Source: an uncultured Pirellulaceae bacterium
GTDB taxonomy: Bacteria; Planctomycetota; Planctomycetia; Pirellulales; Pirellulaceae
Assembly: GCA_905480235.1 (NCBI GenBank)
Contig: CAJQPP010000014.1
Location: forward strand, 1-50,352
Direction: 5' to 3'
Length of the DNA: 50,352 nt
Shown here: piece by piece, positions 36,222-44,804 of the stretch
Position numbering within the stretch: position 1 is the first letter of the stretch
How the letters are laid out: each line of letters begins with the position of its first letter
The notes under the pieces: model-generated
Database searches by the model: none
The model's input: only the letters and a program-made list of their open reading frames with translations
What the model was told of the DNA's origin: nothing
Made by a program: the position numbers and the translations under genes

Positions 36222-38522
36222 ATGTTACGAATGGCAATCGGATGCTTATTGGCGGTTTTGATCGGCGGCACGGAATTTGTTGCTGCTCAGGGCGTACTTT
36301 TGACCGACCAGGATCACAGGCTGCCGCGGCTTCATGGACGGCACCATCAGATGACCCGCCCGGTTTCCAGTTACCGTATCAAGAGTCTGGAAATCAACTC
36401 AACGATCAACGACCAACTCGCGGTAACTCAGGTTTCTCAGACCTTTATCAATACGGGTAAAACTCAAATCGAAGCGTCTTTTGTTTTCCCCTTACCTTAC
36501 GAAGGCGCGGTCGACAGTATGACATTCCTTGTCGACGGAAAAGAATACGAGGCAAAACTTCTACCTGCCAAAAAAGCTCGAGAGATTTACGAAGGCTACA
36601 TTCGTCGCAACCAAGACCCGGCCCTGCTGGAATGGGTAGGCTTGGGTATGTTCAAGACCAGCGTATTCCCTATCCCGCCGGGTGCCGAGCGAACCGTGCA
36701 AATCACTTACACCCAACTCATTCGACAAGACATGGGTGTCAACGACTATTTGATCCCGCTTTCCACGGCAAAATTTTCCCAGCAACCTCTCGATACCTTC
36801 TCCCTCCGTTGCGTGCTTAACACCCATCAAAGTCTGAAAACGGTCTATAGCCCCAGTCACGGCGATCTTGATATTGAGCGGCCCTCTGACACCATGGCTG
36901 TTATTAAATTGGAACGCCAGCAATACACTCCCGGCAGCGACATCAGGATCCTGTACAGCGAAGATGATCGCTCATTGACAGCCAACTTGCTGTCTCATTG
37001 GTCAGAGGAAGATACGCAAGGCTTTTTTACGCTACTCGTTTCTCCTGATATTCAAAGCCCCGAAAATCAGAAACCGACCCCTAAGACCGTGTTATTTGTT
37101 GTTGATCGTAGCGGCAGCATGAACGGCAAGAAGATTGAACAGGCTCGTCAGGCGGCAAAGTTCATTTTGAACAATCTTCGTGAAGGAGACCTTTTCAATG
37201 TTGTTACTTACGCATCCGACGTTCAATCATACGCACCGGAACTTCAGATCTTTGATGCGCAAACTCGAAAATCCGCCTTGGCTTTTGTCGAAGGTATCTT
37301 TGCCGGTGGCGGCACGAATATTAATAGTGCGTTGGGAGAGGCCTTTCATATGCTGAACGCAGAAAGCGGCCCCACCTATGTTTTATTTTTAACCGATGGA
37401 CTGGCGACGCAAGGCGTCACAAATGAGATGGAAATTGTTGCTAATGCCCGCAAAAACAATCGAAATGACGCGAGGCTGATCAGCTTTGGAGTCGGCTACG
37501 ACGTGAACAGCCGCCTACTCGACAGGATGACCAGGGAGAACCACGGTACAAGTCAGTATGTGCGCCCTGATGAAGATCTTGAGGAACATGTAAGCAGCCT
37601 TTACGCGAAGATTGCTGCACCTGTGTTAACGGATGTCAGCGTGACCTTTATTGACAAGGGCACAGAGGTCCAAGACACCACCAATCGCATCTATCCGAGC
37701 AGGGACTTGGACCTGTTTGCTGGGCAACAACTGGTCTTGGTAGGCCGCTATCGGCAATCGGGTGACGCTCAATTGCGCATCAGTGGAAAACTAGGCGGAC
37801 AACAACAGGAATTTGAATACCCCGTTAAATTCCAACCCAAGTCCAATAACAGTCGCAATATTTTCTGTGCAAAACTATGGGCTGCCAGAAGGATAGGTGA
37901 GATCATTGACCTGATTGATCTCGATGGTAAGAACCCCGAACTGATCAACGAGCTCGTCCTCCTTTCAACGGAACATGGAATCGTCACCCCCTATACCTCG
38001 TATCTGGCAGACGACTTGGCAAAACCGGGAGACTTGGCGAACAATCAATTGAGCATAGAGCGAGCAGGTGAAAAACTGGGTATGCTGGCAGACGAAAGTG
38101 GACGAAGTGGATTCGCACAGCGTGGTTACAAAAGCAGCCTGAAACAAACACAATCCACCTCCACGACTCCGTTAGAAAGCTTCGCCGAAAATGCCGCCCC
38201 AGCCGGCGCCGGTGCAGGGGGAGGTAGAGGTGTCATTTTATCGGCCACCGACAGTCCAAAGAACCTGAGCAAGGCACTCCCAGTACGTGGCGCTGGAAAG
38301 TTCACCGCCTACTTAAAAGGGAATATTTTGTTTGCCTCTAACGCCACCGACGTTGATCCTGAAAAGGACGCCTCAAAAATCATAGCCATTAAAAAGTTCT
38401 CCCCTGAGTATTTTGAATTAATTCAAACGACCACGGCAGCGGAGAATCAGTTACTGGCCCTGCAAGAACCCGAGGAAGAGATGATTGTTAGAATCCAAGG
38501 GGAAATCTATCGCTTGAAGTAA
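36222..38522 (+). CDS. VIT and von Willebrand A domain exported protein
   Basis: This 766-residue protein follows the inter-alpha-trypsin-inhibitor heavy-chain plan: a signal peptide (IGCLLAVLIGGTEFVAA), a VIT domain at ~45-170 (LEINSTINDQLAVTQVSQ, then FVFPLP), and a von Willebrand A domain starting near residue 287 with an intact metal-binding MIDAS, DRSGSM, at 295-300, and later FLTDGLATQG. The part after ~470 is beta-rich and ends without a membrane anchor. MIDAS proteins bind ligands through a divalent cation, so an adhesive or protein-binding envelope role is likely, unproven. ATG at 36222 has AGGA 8 nt upstream. A hairpin follows at 38540. A Gly/Ala-rich linker is seen near residue 655 (AAPAGAGAGGGRG). 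Confidence 0.93.
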   Translation: MLRMAIGCLLAVLIGGTEFVAAQGVLLTDQDHRLPRLHGRHHQMTRPVSSYRIKSLEINSTINDQLAVTQVSQTFINTGKTQIEASFVFPLPYEGAVDSMTFLVDGKEYEAKLLPAKKAREIYEGYIRRNQDPALLEWVGLGMFKTSVFPIPPGAERTVQITYTQLIRQDMGVNDYLIPLSTAKFSQQPLDTFSLRCVLNTHQSLKTVYSPSHGDLDIERPSDTMAVIKLERQQYTPGSDIRILYSEDDRSLTANLLSHWSEEDTQGFFTLLVSPDIQSPENQKPTPKTVLFVVDRSGSMNGKKIEQARQAAKFILNNLREGDLFNVVTYASDVQSYAPELQIFDAQTRKSALAFVEGIFAGGGTNINSALGEAFHMLNAESGPTYVLFLTDGLATQGVTNEMEIVANARKNNRNDARLISFGVGYDVNSRLLDRMTRENHGTSQYVRPDEDLEEHVSSLYAKIAAPVLTDVSVTFIDKGTEVQDTTNRIYPSRDLDLFAGQQLVLVGRYRQSGDAQLRISGKLGGQQQEFEYPVKFQPKSNNSRNIFCAKLWAARRIGEIIDLIDLDGKNPELINELVLLSTEHGIVTPYTSYLADDLAKPGDLANNQLSIERAGEKLGMLADESGRSGFAQRGYKSSLKQTQSTSTTPLESFAENAAPAGAGAGGGRGVILSATDSPKNLSKALPVRGAGKFTAYLKGNILFASNATDVDPEKDASKIIAIKKFSPEYFELIQTTTAAENQLLALQEPEEEMIVRIQGEIYRLK

Positions 38523-38539
38523 GCTTCGTGAAAGTGCGT

Positions 38540-38568
38540 GAACCCCCAGCCTTCGATGGTGGGGGTTC
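38540..38568 (+). terminator. Hairpin after the VIT/vWA gene
   Basis: GAACCCCCA (38540-38548) pairs perfectly with TGGGGGTTC (38560-38568) around an 11-nt loop, 18 bp after the stop codon. There is no T-run, so termination is inferred only from position and stem strength; it could also serve the convergent gene ending at 38668. Confidence 0.5.
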
Positions 38569-38667
38569 CGATGGGATACAAGAGCAGAACAGGGGCGATG
38601 TCCGCCCGTCTGCATCTCCTAAACGGGCTTTCTAGCGGTTCCGACCGGAACCACATTGCGGCACGCC

Positions 38668-38859
38668 TCATCCGCCACCGGGCAATGGGTCACACACGCC
38701 GCCCTCGGCTTTGTTACCACTGGAAGGCGTTGAGATAACGCTAAGATGTCTGGTCAAATGGGCACCTTGGCATTTCGGGCAAACTGGTTCTTTGCCACCC
38801 GTGACCAATTCCTCGAATTGGTTTTGGCAACCGTCGCATGAGTACTCGTAAATTGGCAT
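38668..38859 (-). CDS. FmdB-family zinc ribbon protein
   Basis: This 63-residue protein starts MPIYEYSCDGC, the hallmark of the FmdB/CxxC regulatory zinc-ribbon family. Zinc ligands are Cys8, Cys11, Cys27 and Cys30 (CDGC and CPKC). The C-terminus is short and Gly/Ser-rich. The frame is open to 39003, but the added residues have no family character and would overlap the divergent epimerase gene; ATG at 38859 is correct, with GAGAGAAAG upstream. Family members are called putative regulators, but their function is not established. It diverges from the NAD(P)HX epimerase, with 149 bp between their start codons. Confidence 0.9.
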   Translation of the reverse strand: MPIYEYSCDGCQNQFEELVTGGKEPVCPKCQGAHLTRHLSVISTPSSGNKAEGGVCDPLPGGG

Positions 38860-39008
38860 AAAGCTTTCTCTCGTAAAAAAGCGCATCGCGGCTTTTATGT
38901 TGATCCTCAGTAGACTTGTATTGGACCAATTTCTTAATTTATCATCAAATGCAAATGCGATGGCATGAAATTTTTTGGTTCCGCAGTTCCACGTCTTCCC
39001 CAATAAAA

Positions 39009-39692
39009 ATGTTGCCTCCTCCGATTTTAACCCGCGATCAGGTGCGTCAATTCGATCAAATTGCGATCGAAAGATTTGGCATCCATTCTCTGGTGTTGAT
39101 GGAGAATGCCGCGAGGGCTGCTACTGACATCCTTTGCCAAAAGACTGCGAAGTCTTCGTCCGTGATACTTTGCGGCCCGGGAAACAACGGGGGCGATGGC
39201 TTGGTCATGGCCCGCCACCTACATTTGCGTGGTTGGAGCTGTAAAGTCATCTTGCTGGCGGAGCGAGAGCAGATGACGCCAGATGCGCGATCTAATTTTG
39301 AAATATTATGCAAGACTCGCGTTCCTGTGGTTGCAGGACTCAGTATTTCGACAGAAGCGTTTAGGCAACAAATTGGCGGGTTCGACTGGATCATCGACGC
39401 CGTCGTGGGTACCGGTGCAAAACCGCCGTTACGCTCCCCTCATCGGGAGTTCATTCAAATGGCCAACCTTCAAAAAGCCAAACGCATGGCAATCGACATT
39501 CCTAGCGGCTTAGAATGCGACTCTAAGCTGGAAAAACAAGAAAATGGGGTCGTTTTTAATGCCGATTTGACGGTCACGTTCGTCGCCCCCAAACCCGTAA
39601 TGCAAACAACTACTGGCAGTTCCTTGTGTGGAGAGACTAAAGTAGTAGATATCGGAGCGCCCCAAGAGGTCTTCGGTTTATTGAGCGAATAA
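39009..39692 (+). CDS. nnrE: NAD(P)H-hydrate epimerase
   Basis: This 227-residue protein is a YjeF N-terminal-type epimerase. It interconverts R and S forms of hydrated NAD(P)H so that the S-specific dehydratase can repair them. The motifs LTRDQVRQFDQIAIERFG, LMENAA and the Rossmann signature CGPGNNGGDGLV (near residues 56-67) are present, along with DAVVGTGA and DIPSG. Only the epimerase domain is encoded; the dehydratase domain (NnrD), fused in many bacteria, must be elsewhere. ATG at 39009 is chosen over the upstream open frame from 38916. It is cytosolic. The fatty-acid-hydroxylase gene follows after 26 bp and may be co-transcribed. Confidence 0.93.
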   Translation: MLPPPILTRDQVRQFDQIAIERFGIHSLVLMENAARAATDILCQKTAKSSSVILCGPGNNGGDGLVMARHLHLRGWSCKVILLAEREQMTPDARSNFEILCKTRVPVVAGLSISTEAFRQQIGGFDWIIDAVVGTGAKPPLRSPHREFIQMANLQKAKRMAIDIPSGLECDSKLEKQENGVVFNADLTVTFVAPKPVMQTTTGSSLCGETKVVDIGAPQEVFGLLSE

Positions 39693-39718
39693 ACGCATCG
39701 AAAATCAAGCAGGACGTT

Positions 39719-40228
39719 ATGCTTATCATCACTCTGCATTTACTATTGGGATCAGCGACTGCATTTATTGTCGGCACGCTCGTTGAATACATCGTTCACC
39801 GCCTGATGCACGCCCGCGTTTTTTTGTACAAGATTCACGCCCAGCATCATCAAGCAAACCAGGGACAGGGCTGGTTGATGGAGTTCAAGGATTACTTTCT
39901 CCCCTCGCTGCCAGTTTTGATCATTGGTGCCGCGTTATTTTGGCTGCTGCTTACTCCTGCGGCAGGCATCGGTTTTGGGCTGGGCTGTTTGTTCTATGCC
40001 GCGGCGGCAGCGTACGCGCATCAGATCCAGCACGAAAACCCCGATCTCTGCTTTTGGATGCCTAGGCCCGTTCACCACCTACATCACAACGGTAAAATGT
40101 GGCACCACAATTTCGGCATCTTGGTCGATTGGTGGGACCGAGTATTCGGCACCTACAAGAAAGTGGAGTGGGAAAGACCGGAAAGAAAGCACCCACTTAG
40201 CAGCTATTTCAAAATCAAATGGTTTTAA
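39719..40228 (+). CDS. Fatty acid hydroxylase superfamily membrane protein
   Basis: This 169-residue integral membrane protein carries the histidine clusters of the di-iron fatty acid hydroxylase/sterol desaturase superfamily: HRLMH, HAQHH, HQIQH, HHLHH and HHNFG. It has three to four hydrophobic segments (LHLLLGSATAFIVGTLV, LPVLIIGAALFWLLL and AGIGFGLGCLFYAAAA). Members hydroxylate or desaturate lipids, sterols or carotenoids at the membrane; the substrate here is not predictable, though the small size is closer to carotenoid-hydroxylase-like members. ATG at 39719 has AGGA 5 nt upstream. It is 26 bp downstream of nnrE. The iron ligands look complete, so an active enzyme is expected. Confidence 0.88.
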   Translation: MLIITLHLLLGSATAFIVGTLVEYIVHRLMHARVFLYKIHAQHHQANQGQGWLMEFKDYFLPSLPVLIIGAALFWLLLTPAAGIGFGLGCLFYAAAAAYAHQIQHENPDLCFWMPRPVHHLHHNGKMWHHNFGILVDWWDRVFGTYKKVEWERPERKHPLSSYFKIKWF

Positions 40229-40307
40229 TCCCGATTTTGCCCACCATGGCGATGCGGTGAAACCATGCTCCGGGAACGACAAGCTTTTTAGAGATCCCGG
40301 AACTTGC

Positions 40308-41330
40308 CTACGGCGCTGACGACTTGCCTTCGGACTCTTTCACCCCATCGGGTTCGCTTCCAGCAAGATTCTTCCACTTCATGGCCCGACGGAATGGCTC
40401 GATTCTGAGTACGATTTGTCCGTTTTGAAAAATCCGCACGGTGCCGCTCGATTCGCTTACCACGACAGCGATAGCTTTCGTATTTTTGCTGATTGCAGCG
40501 CCCGTGTAATGTCTCGCTCCTAATCCGCTGGTCATCGTCAACTCGACCGGGTTGGTATCAATAATACGAGAGGTGGAGACGATCGTGCCTGCCGCGGAGA
40601 TAATGAACGCCCCATCCATCTGGGCGACCTCTTTAACCCGCTCTCGAACTCCTTTATCGAAAAGCGTTCGCTCTTCTTTTGAGTAACCTTTCACCGCATC
40701 AAACCCGGCCGGTTGACTCTGTTCCATGACTTTTCGGTGATCACCGACGATAAACATCGTACCCACCGGTTTCCCCTCACGCCCTTCGCGCCCGACCTCA
40801 ACCGCCAGATCCACCACGACCTTGAGCGTATCGAGCGGTACCTTGGTTTCTAATCGCTGGAGGTCTCTGGCCGTCAACCGGCCCAATCTTTCGCTTAGTT
40901 TTAGGACCGTTAACGTGTCCAGCTTGGCGAAATCGAAGCCTCGATAGGCGGCAACGACCGTTGCCCCCGGCTTAATCAACTCCTGTGCCACAGCGTCCAG
41001 CAAAGACTGCGTCAACATTTCTGCCACCGTTGCTTCAGGGCGATCGACCCACACGGAGGACAAGCCATGTTCGGCCGCCGCGGTTACCAGTTCGTTAGAG
41101 TTGCTGACAATTACCGTTTCAACAGACCCACATGTCTTCTCCAAAGCTTCCCAATCCGTCTCTTTTTCAAGGAACAGCACTAGGGCATCTGCATCGGCAG
41201 CGGCAACTAAGTTCAAGCCAGCGCCGATGAAGGAAGAGAAAAAATCCGGGTTTTTTGTAGGCACAGGCAGCAAATCGGGGGAAAAAGTGTTCGAAAACCT
41301 TGATCCCTGAATATTAATAGATTCCTGCAA
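40308..41330 (-). CDS. Diadenylate cyclase with N-terminal PK-C-like domain
   Basis: The C-terminal ~130 residues are a DisA_N (DAC) domain that should join two ATP into c-di-AMP. The DGA motif is at about Asp239-Ala241 in MDGAFIIS, and the second motif is ARHYTGAA, where the usual RHR reads Arg273-His274-Tyr275; VVVSESSGTVRIF follows. Residues ~25-130 form an alpha/beta domain (ADALVLFL, VETVIVSNSNE, GATVVAAYRGF) that resembles the C-terminal domain of pyruvate kinase, the architecture of archaeal DacZ; this is my reading, not a search result. There is no membrane helix, unlike CdaA. The frame is open to 41477, but that part overlaps the next gene; TTG at 41330 (GAGG just upstream, spacing poor) is my best start and remains uncertain. 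Confidence 0.85.
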   Translation of the reverse strand: MQESINIQGSRFSNTFSPDLLPVPTKNPDFFSSFIGAGLNLVAAADADALVLFLEKETDWEALEKTCGSVETVIVSNSNELVTAAAEHGLSSVWVDRPEATVAEMLTQSLLDAVAQELIKPGATVVAAYRGFDFAKLDTLTVLKLSERLGRLTARDLQRLETKVPLDTLKVVVDLAVEVGREGREGKPVGTMFIVGDHRKVMEQSQPAGFDAVKGYSKEERTLFDKGVRERVKEVAQMDGAFIISAAGTIVSTSRIIDTNPVELTMTSGLGARHYTGAAISKNTKAIAVVVSESSGTVRIFQNGQIVLRIEPFRRAMKWKNLAGSEPDGVKESEGKSSAP

Positions 41331-41358
41331 AACCTCAAGCGGGAAGGGGCTGAGCCCA

Positions 41359-42078
41359 TTAGCGAAACTTGGGATGAGAACTTTCTCCGTCTTCGTTGGC
41401 TGTGCGTTCCATATTTTCGTCCGTTTGTGGACTGACTTCCGCCAGATATTCCTGCCAAGCCAGGATGTCACTACCAAAATCTTCGTCGGTTATCTCCGCA
41501 AGAGCTTCAGCGGCGCGCAGTTGTAACGCGGGATTCGGATCGTTTAAGACATCGGCCAAAGTCTGTTGGGATTGATTTCCCGGAAACAAGGCGAGTGACC
41601 GAGTGGCCGCAAGCCGCACGTCGGTATCCGCATCCTGCAATGCCATTTGATTCAATAACTGAGACGCCAAATCGCTGTCCAATTCACTGAGCGATTTCAC
41701 CGCCGCTTTTCGCACCTCGATTTCGCGGTCTTTGGCAGCTGTTTGTAAGGCAACCGCTGCCGTTTCAGTAGATAGTTCACCGAGTAATTGAGTCGCCTCA
41801 ATCCGCATCAGCAAGACGGGATCATTGGCAACAATCTCTGCCAAATATTCACTGGCTTTTTCTTGGCTTTGCAAACTACCTTCGTTGGCTTTGGCCACGA
41901 CTTCTACCATCTTTTTTTGACGGGCAAAGAACGTCGCAGCGATCTCCTCCTCAGCAGACCACTGCTGCCGCACCCAAGGTGCCATGTAACCAGTTTTCCA
42001 AAACATCCCCTCAGCACAACCGCTTATTAGGACGACTGAGAGGGCAATAAATAATAGATTTGAGTTTTTCATATGCAT
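41359..42078 (-). CDS. HEAT-repeat lipoprotein
   Basis: This 239-residue protein has a lipoprotein signal (LLFIALSVVLISGC, lipobox ISGC near residues 18-21). From ~70 to ~210 it is made of HEAT-type helical repeats of ~30 residues, seen as PVLLMRIEATQLLGEL, EIEVRKAAVKSLSEL, DTDVRLAATRSLALF and NPALQLRAAEALAEI. Such solenoids bind proteins; the partner is unknown. It is probably anchored to the outer or inner membrane. ATG at 42078 has GAG 7-8 nt upstream; ATG at 42072 is equally possible. It ends 28 bp before my start for the diadenylate cyclase on the same strand, so both may form one transcript, although no functional link is known. Confidence 0.85.
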   Translation of the reverse strand: MHMKNSNLLFIALSVVLISGCAEGMFWKTGYMAPWVRQQWSAEEEIAATFFARQKKMVEVVAKANEGSLQSQEKASEYLAEIVANDPVLLMRIEATQLLGELSTETAAVALQTAAKDREIEVRKAAVKSLSELDSDLASQLLNQMALQDADTDVRLAATRSLALFPGNQSQQTLADVLNDPNPALQLRAAEALAEITDEDFGSDILAWQEYLAEVSPQTDENMERTANEDGESSHPKFR

Positions 42079-42221
42079 CGGTAATCTCGTCAGATTCGCG
42101 CAAAGATAGCCGGCCGGGGGTGCAGGACACTATCAATTTACACATTTGCCCGACACCCCAATTTCCCCAGTTCGATAGCATTTAATTTTTCTTGTGAATC
42201 CTGAGTTGCCAGGAGAAAACG

Positions 42222-42255
42222 AAAAAGGCCGCGTTGATAGCAACGCGGCCTTTTT
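42222..42255 (-). terminator. Rho-independent terminator after the BY-kinase
   Basis: A perfect 15-bp stem, AAAAAGGCCGCGTTG (42222-42236) with its complement (42241-42255), and loop atag, flanked by A5 and T5. It lies 31 bp past the stop of the minus-strand kinase. Being symmetric, it also separates the kinase from transcription of the opposite strand. Confidence 0.93.
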
Positions 42256-42285
42256 GGCAGTTTTATCTATGGAATCCGTTGTTCG

Positions 42286-44682
42286 TTAAACGGACTCGGT
42301 AGGACTCGACGAGGATTCCAAGCGCTTAGGCTTTCCGCCTTTAGGATCACTAGGATTGGCACCTTTCTCTTCTTCGTAGTACTTACCAGCACCGTAACCA
42401 TATCCGTAGCCATATCCGTAGCCGTACCCACTGTAAGAGTATCCGCTACGGTAGGCACCGTAACTGTATTGGCTACCGTATCCGGATTGGACACCGACCC
42501 CATTAACGACAACTCCAACAATGTTTGCGCCGATGCTTGCGAGGACTTCGGAGGCTCGCTCTGCACTAATCTTCACGTTCTTTTTGATTCGTAGTGTCAA
42601 GACCACTCCGTCAACACGAGCAGCAATTGGGCACGGGTCAGTCACGGCCAAAACGGGTGGCGTATCGATGATGACAAAGTCAAAATTTTCGCGCATCTCG
42701 TCGATCAATTCCTTGACCCGCGGCGAAGTTGTTAATTCCGCTGGGTTAGCGGGTTTCTTGCCACAAGGCATAATGAAAAGCCCTTCCACTTCCTCGCAGT
42801 CATACACGCAATCCTCCCACTGGTTCTTACCGGCAAGAGAGGATGCAAAGCCAACTTCCGTCTTGATGCCAAACATGTGATGGGCAGTCGGTCGACGCAT
42901 GTCGCCATCGACCAGCAAAACTCTTTTACCCGATTGCGCGATCGAAACCGCCAAGTTACAGGCAACCGTCGACTTACCATCACCCGGTGTTGGGCTGGTA
43001 ACCTGAATCACGGAGTGTTGCTTGCCTTGCGTATTAAAGTAGAGTGCCGTTCGAACCGCACGGAATGCCTCCGAAGACTGCGACTTGGGCCGATGATAGG
43101 TGCAAACCACTGAATCAATCAGTGAGTCATCCGTTTTTTGCTTCTTGGAAGCCGCCATGACAGGGATGTGACCGATCAATGGAAGACCTAATTGTCGAGT
43201 GATCTCGTCAGGTGATCGGAAGGTCTTATCTGCGATATCGATCAGATATGCCAAGCCGAACCCAACCAAAGAACCAAGCAGGCCACCCAACCCGAGTATC
43301 ACAAAGATGTTGGGCCAGATTTGAGCCCCTGCACTGGGCGGCGTAAGGGCTTCGAAATCATACCCCTGATCAGAGTCAAACTCGGTCATATCAAGCTGTG
43401 TCAAATTCTCCCGAGCGTTTGTTAACCAATCCTTGACCATATCGATTTCTTCCTGCTTCTTTTGCAGTTGATTTTCGATATTCTCAAGCCGTTTTGCTTT
43501 TTCAAAGTGAAATTTAAATTCTTCATTGACGGCCTGATAGCGTGCATCCAGTTGCCCGACCTCGCGGTCCACTTTTATTTTGTACCTGCGAATGATCTCT
43601 TGTGGGCTCAACACGGTACTAGCGACTCCGCCTTGCTCTCCGGATAACATGTCCTCTTCCATGTAACCTTTCCAAAGCCTTATTTGGCGGTCAACCGACT
43701 GCATATCAGGATGGCTTGCGCCGTAGCGTTGAGCGAGCTCGCTTCGGGCCATCTCCAGTTCGGTTATTTTCTGTCTTAAATTCTCCAAAGTGCGGGTTTC
43801 GACACCGCTGTCACGCATCTCTTTAATAAGACTATCTTGTTCCAAGATCCAAACAATTTGATCGTACTCGTCTGCCCCCTGGGCAATCGCATTATCTACA
43901 AATGCCTGTTCTTCTCGTGACGCTGTTAGCTGATTCCGTAAATTTGTTAATTGCTCATCAAGCTCACCAACCTTTACCTGGTGCAGTGTAAGAACCTTGT
44001 AACCATTTTTGGCTACAGCAACGGTGTCCATTTTCTCCCGAATCTGGTTAAACTCGGTGTTGGCCTTACCCAGTTTGTCCGTCAGGTTGGAGTCAACGGT
44101 GCGAAACAGATCGATCAATTCAGAGCTGCGTTTCTTGTATTTTGCCGTCAGATTTTTTTCGTATGTTGAGAGAGCGGCGATCATCACGCGCTGACAGTCG
44201 AGCTCATCATTGCATGAGTATTTCAGATAAAAAATGTTTGGTTCTTCGCGATCTGGCAGCACCTCAAGACCGCGCACGATCTCGGCGACACTGTCTTCGA
44301 GCGGCAAACCTGAAAACGTCGGATTCTTACTCAAATTTTCGTTGCCATCCAACATATTCTTGGCAAAGGAAGCACTCATCATGATCTTGTCATGGGCTTG
44401 GGTGTAACTCTCCAAGCCGGTGTAAGCACCCGGCTGCTTGTCAAGCAACGCGATGGGATTTTTCGGCTCGACTAAGATCTTGGCTTCACTTTGAAAAATC
44501 GGGGCAGCCTGAGTGTGATAGAGGTAGCCCAACCCGAGGCCGGTCACGAGACCGATCAATACGATCCACTTGCGACGGTTAAGGAGTCCCCAGAAGTCAA
44601 AGGTTGACTCATTGCTGGCGACCTCGCCCGGTAGACCTAGAAAAGGAGCTTGTCCTTGCATGGGAGCTTGTAGCGTTTCCAC
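42286..44682 (-). CDS. Wzc-like polysaccharide co-polymerase and tyrosine autokinase
   Basis: This 798-residue BY-kinase should control polymer length in export of a capsule or exopolysaccharide. Residues ~28-110 are the Wzz domain with the first membrane helix (WIVLIGLVTGLGLGYLY). A long periplasmic coiled-coil part (~170-420) follows, then a second helix near 450-475 (IFVILGLGGLLGSLVGFGLAY). The cytosolic kinase has Walker A SPTPGDGKST (~560-569), Walker A' LLVDGDMRRP and Walker B FVIIDTPP. The C-terminus holds the tyrosine cluster that becomes autophosphorylated, here an unusual GYGYGYGYGYGYG run. The start is GTG at 44682, supported by AGAGGA 6 nt upstream. Capsule genes are not adjacent, and the terminator at 42222 makes it a single-gene unit. 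Confidence 0.95.
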   Translation of the reverse strand: METLQAPMQGQAPFLGLPGEVASNESTFDFWGLLNRRKWIVLIGLVTGLGLGYLYHTQAAPIFQSEAKILVEPKNPIALLDKQPGAYTGLESYTQAHDKIMMSASFAKNMLDGNENLSKNPTFSGLPLEDSVAEIVRGLEVLPDREEPNIFYLKYSCNDELDCQRVMIAALSTYEKNLTAKYKKRSSELIDLFRTVDSNLTDKLGKANTEFNQIREKMDTVAVAKNGYKVLTLHQVKVGELDEQLTNLRNQLTASREEQAFVDNAIAQGADEYDQIVWILEQDSLIKEMRDSGVETRTLENLRQKITELEMARSELAQRYGASHPDMQSVDRQIRLWKGYMEEDMLSGEQGGVASTVLSPQEIIRRYKIKVDREVGQLDARYQAVNEEFKFHFEKAKRLENIENQLQKKQEEIDMVKDWLTNARENLTQLDMTEFDSDQGYDFEALTPPSAGAQIWPNIFVILGLGGLLGSLVGFGLAYLIDIADKTFRSPDEITRQLGLPLIGHIPVMAASKKQKTDDSLIDSVVCTYHRPKSQSSEAFRAVRTALYFNTQGKQHSVIQVTSPTPGDGKSTVACNLAVSIAQSGKRVLLVDGDMRRPTAHHMFGIKTEVGFASSLAGKNQWEDCVYDCEEVEGLFIMPCGKKPANPAELTTSPRVKELIDEMRENFDFVIIDTPPVLAVTDPCPIAARVDGVVLTLRIKKNVKISAERASEVLASIGANIVGVVVNGVGVQSGYGSQYSYGAYRSGYSYSGYGYGYGYGYGYGAGKYYEEEKGANPSDPKGGKPKRLESSSSPTESV
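42392..42427. repeat. In-frame hexamer repeat encoding Gly-Tyr
   Basis: Six CCRTAN-type hexamers run through the kinase's 3' end, including two identical 12-bp units (ccatatccgtag at 42398-42409 and 42410-42421). Read on the minus strand they encode alternating Gly and Tyr. Tandem hexamers can change copy number without breaking the frame, so the number of tyrosines may vary between strains. Confidence 0.85.
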
Positions 44683-44688
44683 AGAGAA

Positions 44689-44694
44689 TCCTCT
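44689..44694 (-). promoter_or_regulatory. Shine-Dalgarno AGAGGA selecting a GTG start
   Basis: On the minus strand AGAGGA is followed after 6 nt by GTG at 44682, which makes that codon the start of the BY-kinase rather than the later ATG at 44661. Confidence 0.75.
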
Positions 44695-44776
44695 AACTCA
44701 AGTTGTACGGCGTAAGGGGGACTGGCAGAAAAAAGAATCCGAGTGTCCGGTTATCACTCGTGTATCGGAGATTTTC

Positions 44777-44804
44777 AGTATAGCACTGCACATGGCCTCC
44801 TCAA
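44777..44804 (-). promoter_or_regulatory. Possible sigma70-type promoter for the BY-kinase
   Basis: On the minus strand TTGAGG and TATACT are separated by 16 bp. The position, about 95 bp before the GTG start, is suitable. Planctomycete promoters are poorly known and this match could be chance. Confidence 0.3.

Noticed and set aside
35859..36237. Overlapping minus-strand frames of 71-89 codons after the terminator
   Set aside because: Several frames overlap one another, are Cys/Arg-rich and lack ribosome sites; they look like chance openings in non-coding DNA.
40269..40301. TCCGGGA/TCCCGGA inverted repeat between convergent genes as a terminator
   Set aside because: The loop is 19 nt long and there is no T-run; the pairing is weak.
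41331..41477. N-terminal extension of the diadenylate cyclase
   Set aside because: It overlaps the 3' end of the HEAT-repeat gene by 119 bp and reads as an out-of-frame shadow of that gene.
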